Origin: Acidobacteriota bacterium
GTDB lineage: Bacteria; Acidobacteriota; Terriglobia; Terriglobales; SCQP01
Reading direction: 5' to 3'
Assembly (NCBI GenBank): GCA_021823305.1
Contig: JAKAOE010000132.1
Coordinates: 1 to 6,123, forward strand
DNA: 6,123 nucleotides
The first letter of the stretch is position 1. Each line of letters opens with the position of its first letter. Positions 6,098 through 6,123 of the stretch are shown piece after piece. The notes under the pieces were generated by a model. That model did no database searches. It was not told the origin of the DNA and saw only the letters and a list, made by a program, of their open reading frames with translations. The position numbers and the translations under genes are program-made.

Positions 6098-6123
6098 GCT
6101 GGAGTTGGCCGGCAATCAGCGCT
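6098..6123 (+). repeat. 26-bp direct repeat, copy 2, cut by window end
   Basis: This is identical to copy 1 over all 26 visible bases. The 8 bases that open it (GCTGGAGT) are the exact reverse complement of 6081-6088 just upstream. The interval between copies and this copy can therefore fold into a hairpin of about 13 pairs with one bulge and a 9-base loop (arms 6076-6088 and 6098-6111). Confidence 0.9.

Overview
The window is GC-rich, densely coding bacterial DNA. The best guess for its origin is a soil-type Acidobacteriota or a similar high-GC, metagenome-derived bacterium. This rests on the large secreted Asp-box (BNR/sortilin-like) repeat protein and the C-terminal domain of a putative potassium channel, both of which I recall as common in that phylum. 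No rRNA, tRNA, transposase or Cas gene is visible.

Layout: (1) 1-597 (+) is the 3' end of a gene whose start lies outside the window, probably the cytoplasmic C-terminal domain of an ion-channel protein. (2) 611-1501 (-) is a 296-residue protein of unknown function with about eight membrane segments, converging tail-to-tail on gene 1. (3) 1502-1656 is a divergent intergenic region. (4) 1657-2247 (+) is a 196-residue, four-segment membrane protein of unknown function. (5) 2383-5607 (+) is the dominant gene: a 1074-residue exported protein with eleven recognisable Asp-boxes, an Ig-like C-terminal region and a helical tail, followed by a hairpin-plus-T-run terminator at about 5613-5666. (6) 5667-6019 has no convincing gene but holds three GC-rich inverted repeats, one of them a perfect 21-bp-arm palindrome. 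(7) 6032-6123 has two copies of a 26-bp direct repeat 66 bp apart; the second copy is cut by the window edge.

The genes do not form an obvious pathway. Orientation changes at genes 1/2 and 2/3, and the big exported protein has its own strong ribosome binding site, a possible promoter and its own terminator. The most unusual part is the right end. The 66-bp period would fit a 36-nt repeat plus 30-nt spacer CRISPR unit of type II size, and the putative repeat would end in a -10-like TACAAT with a 17-nt-spaced -35-like box. However, the intervening DNA can base-pair with the following repeat, which instead favours a structured tandem or dispersed repeat. The bases just beyond position 6123 would decide between these.
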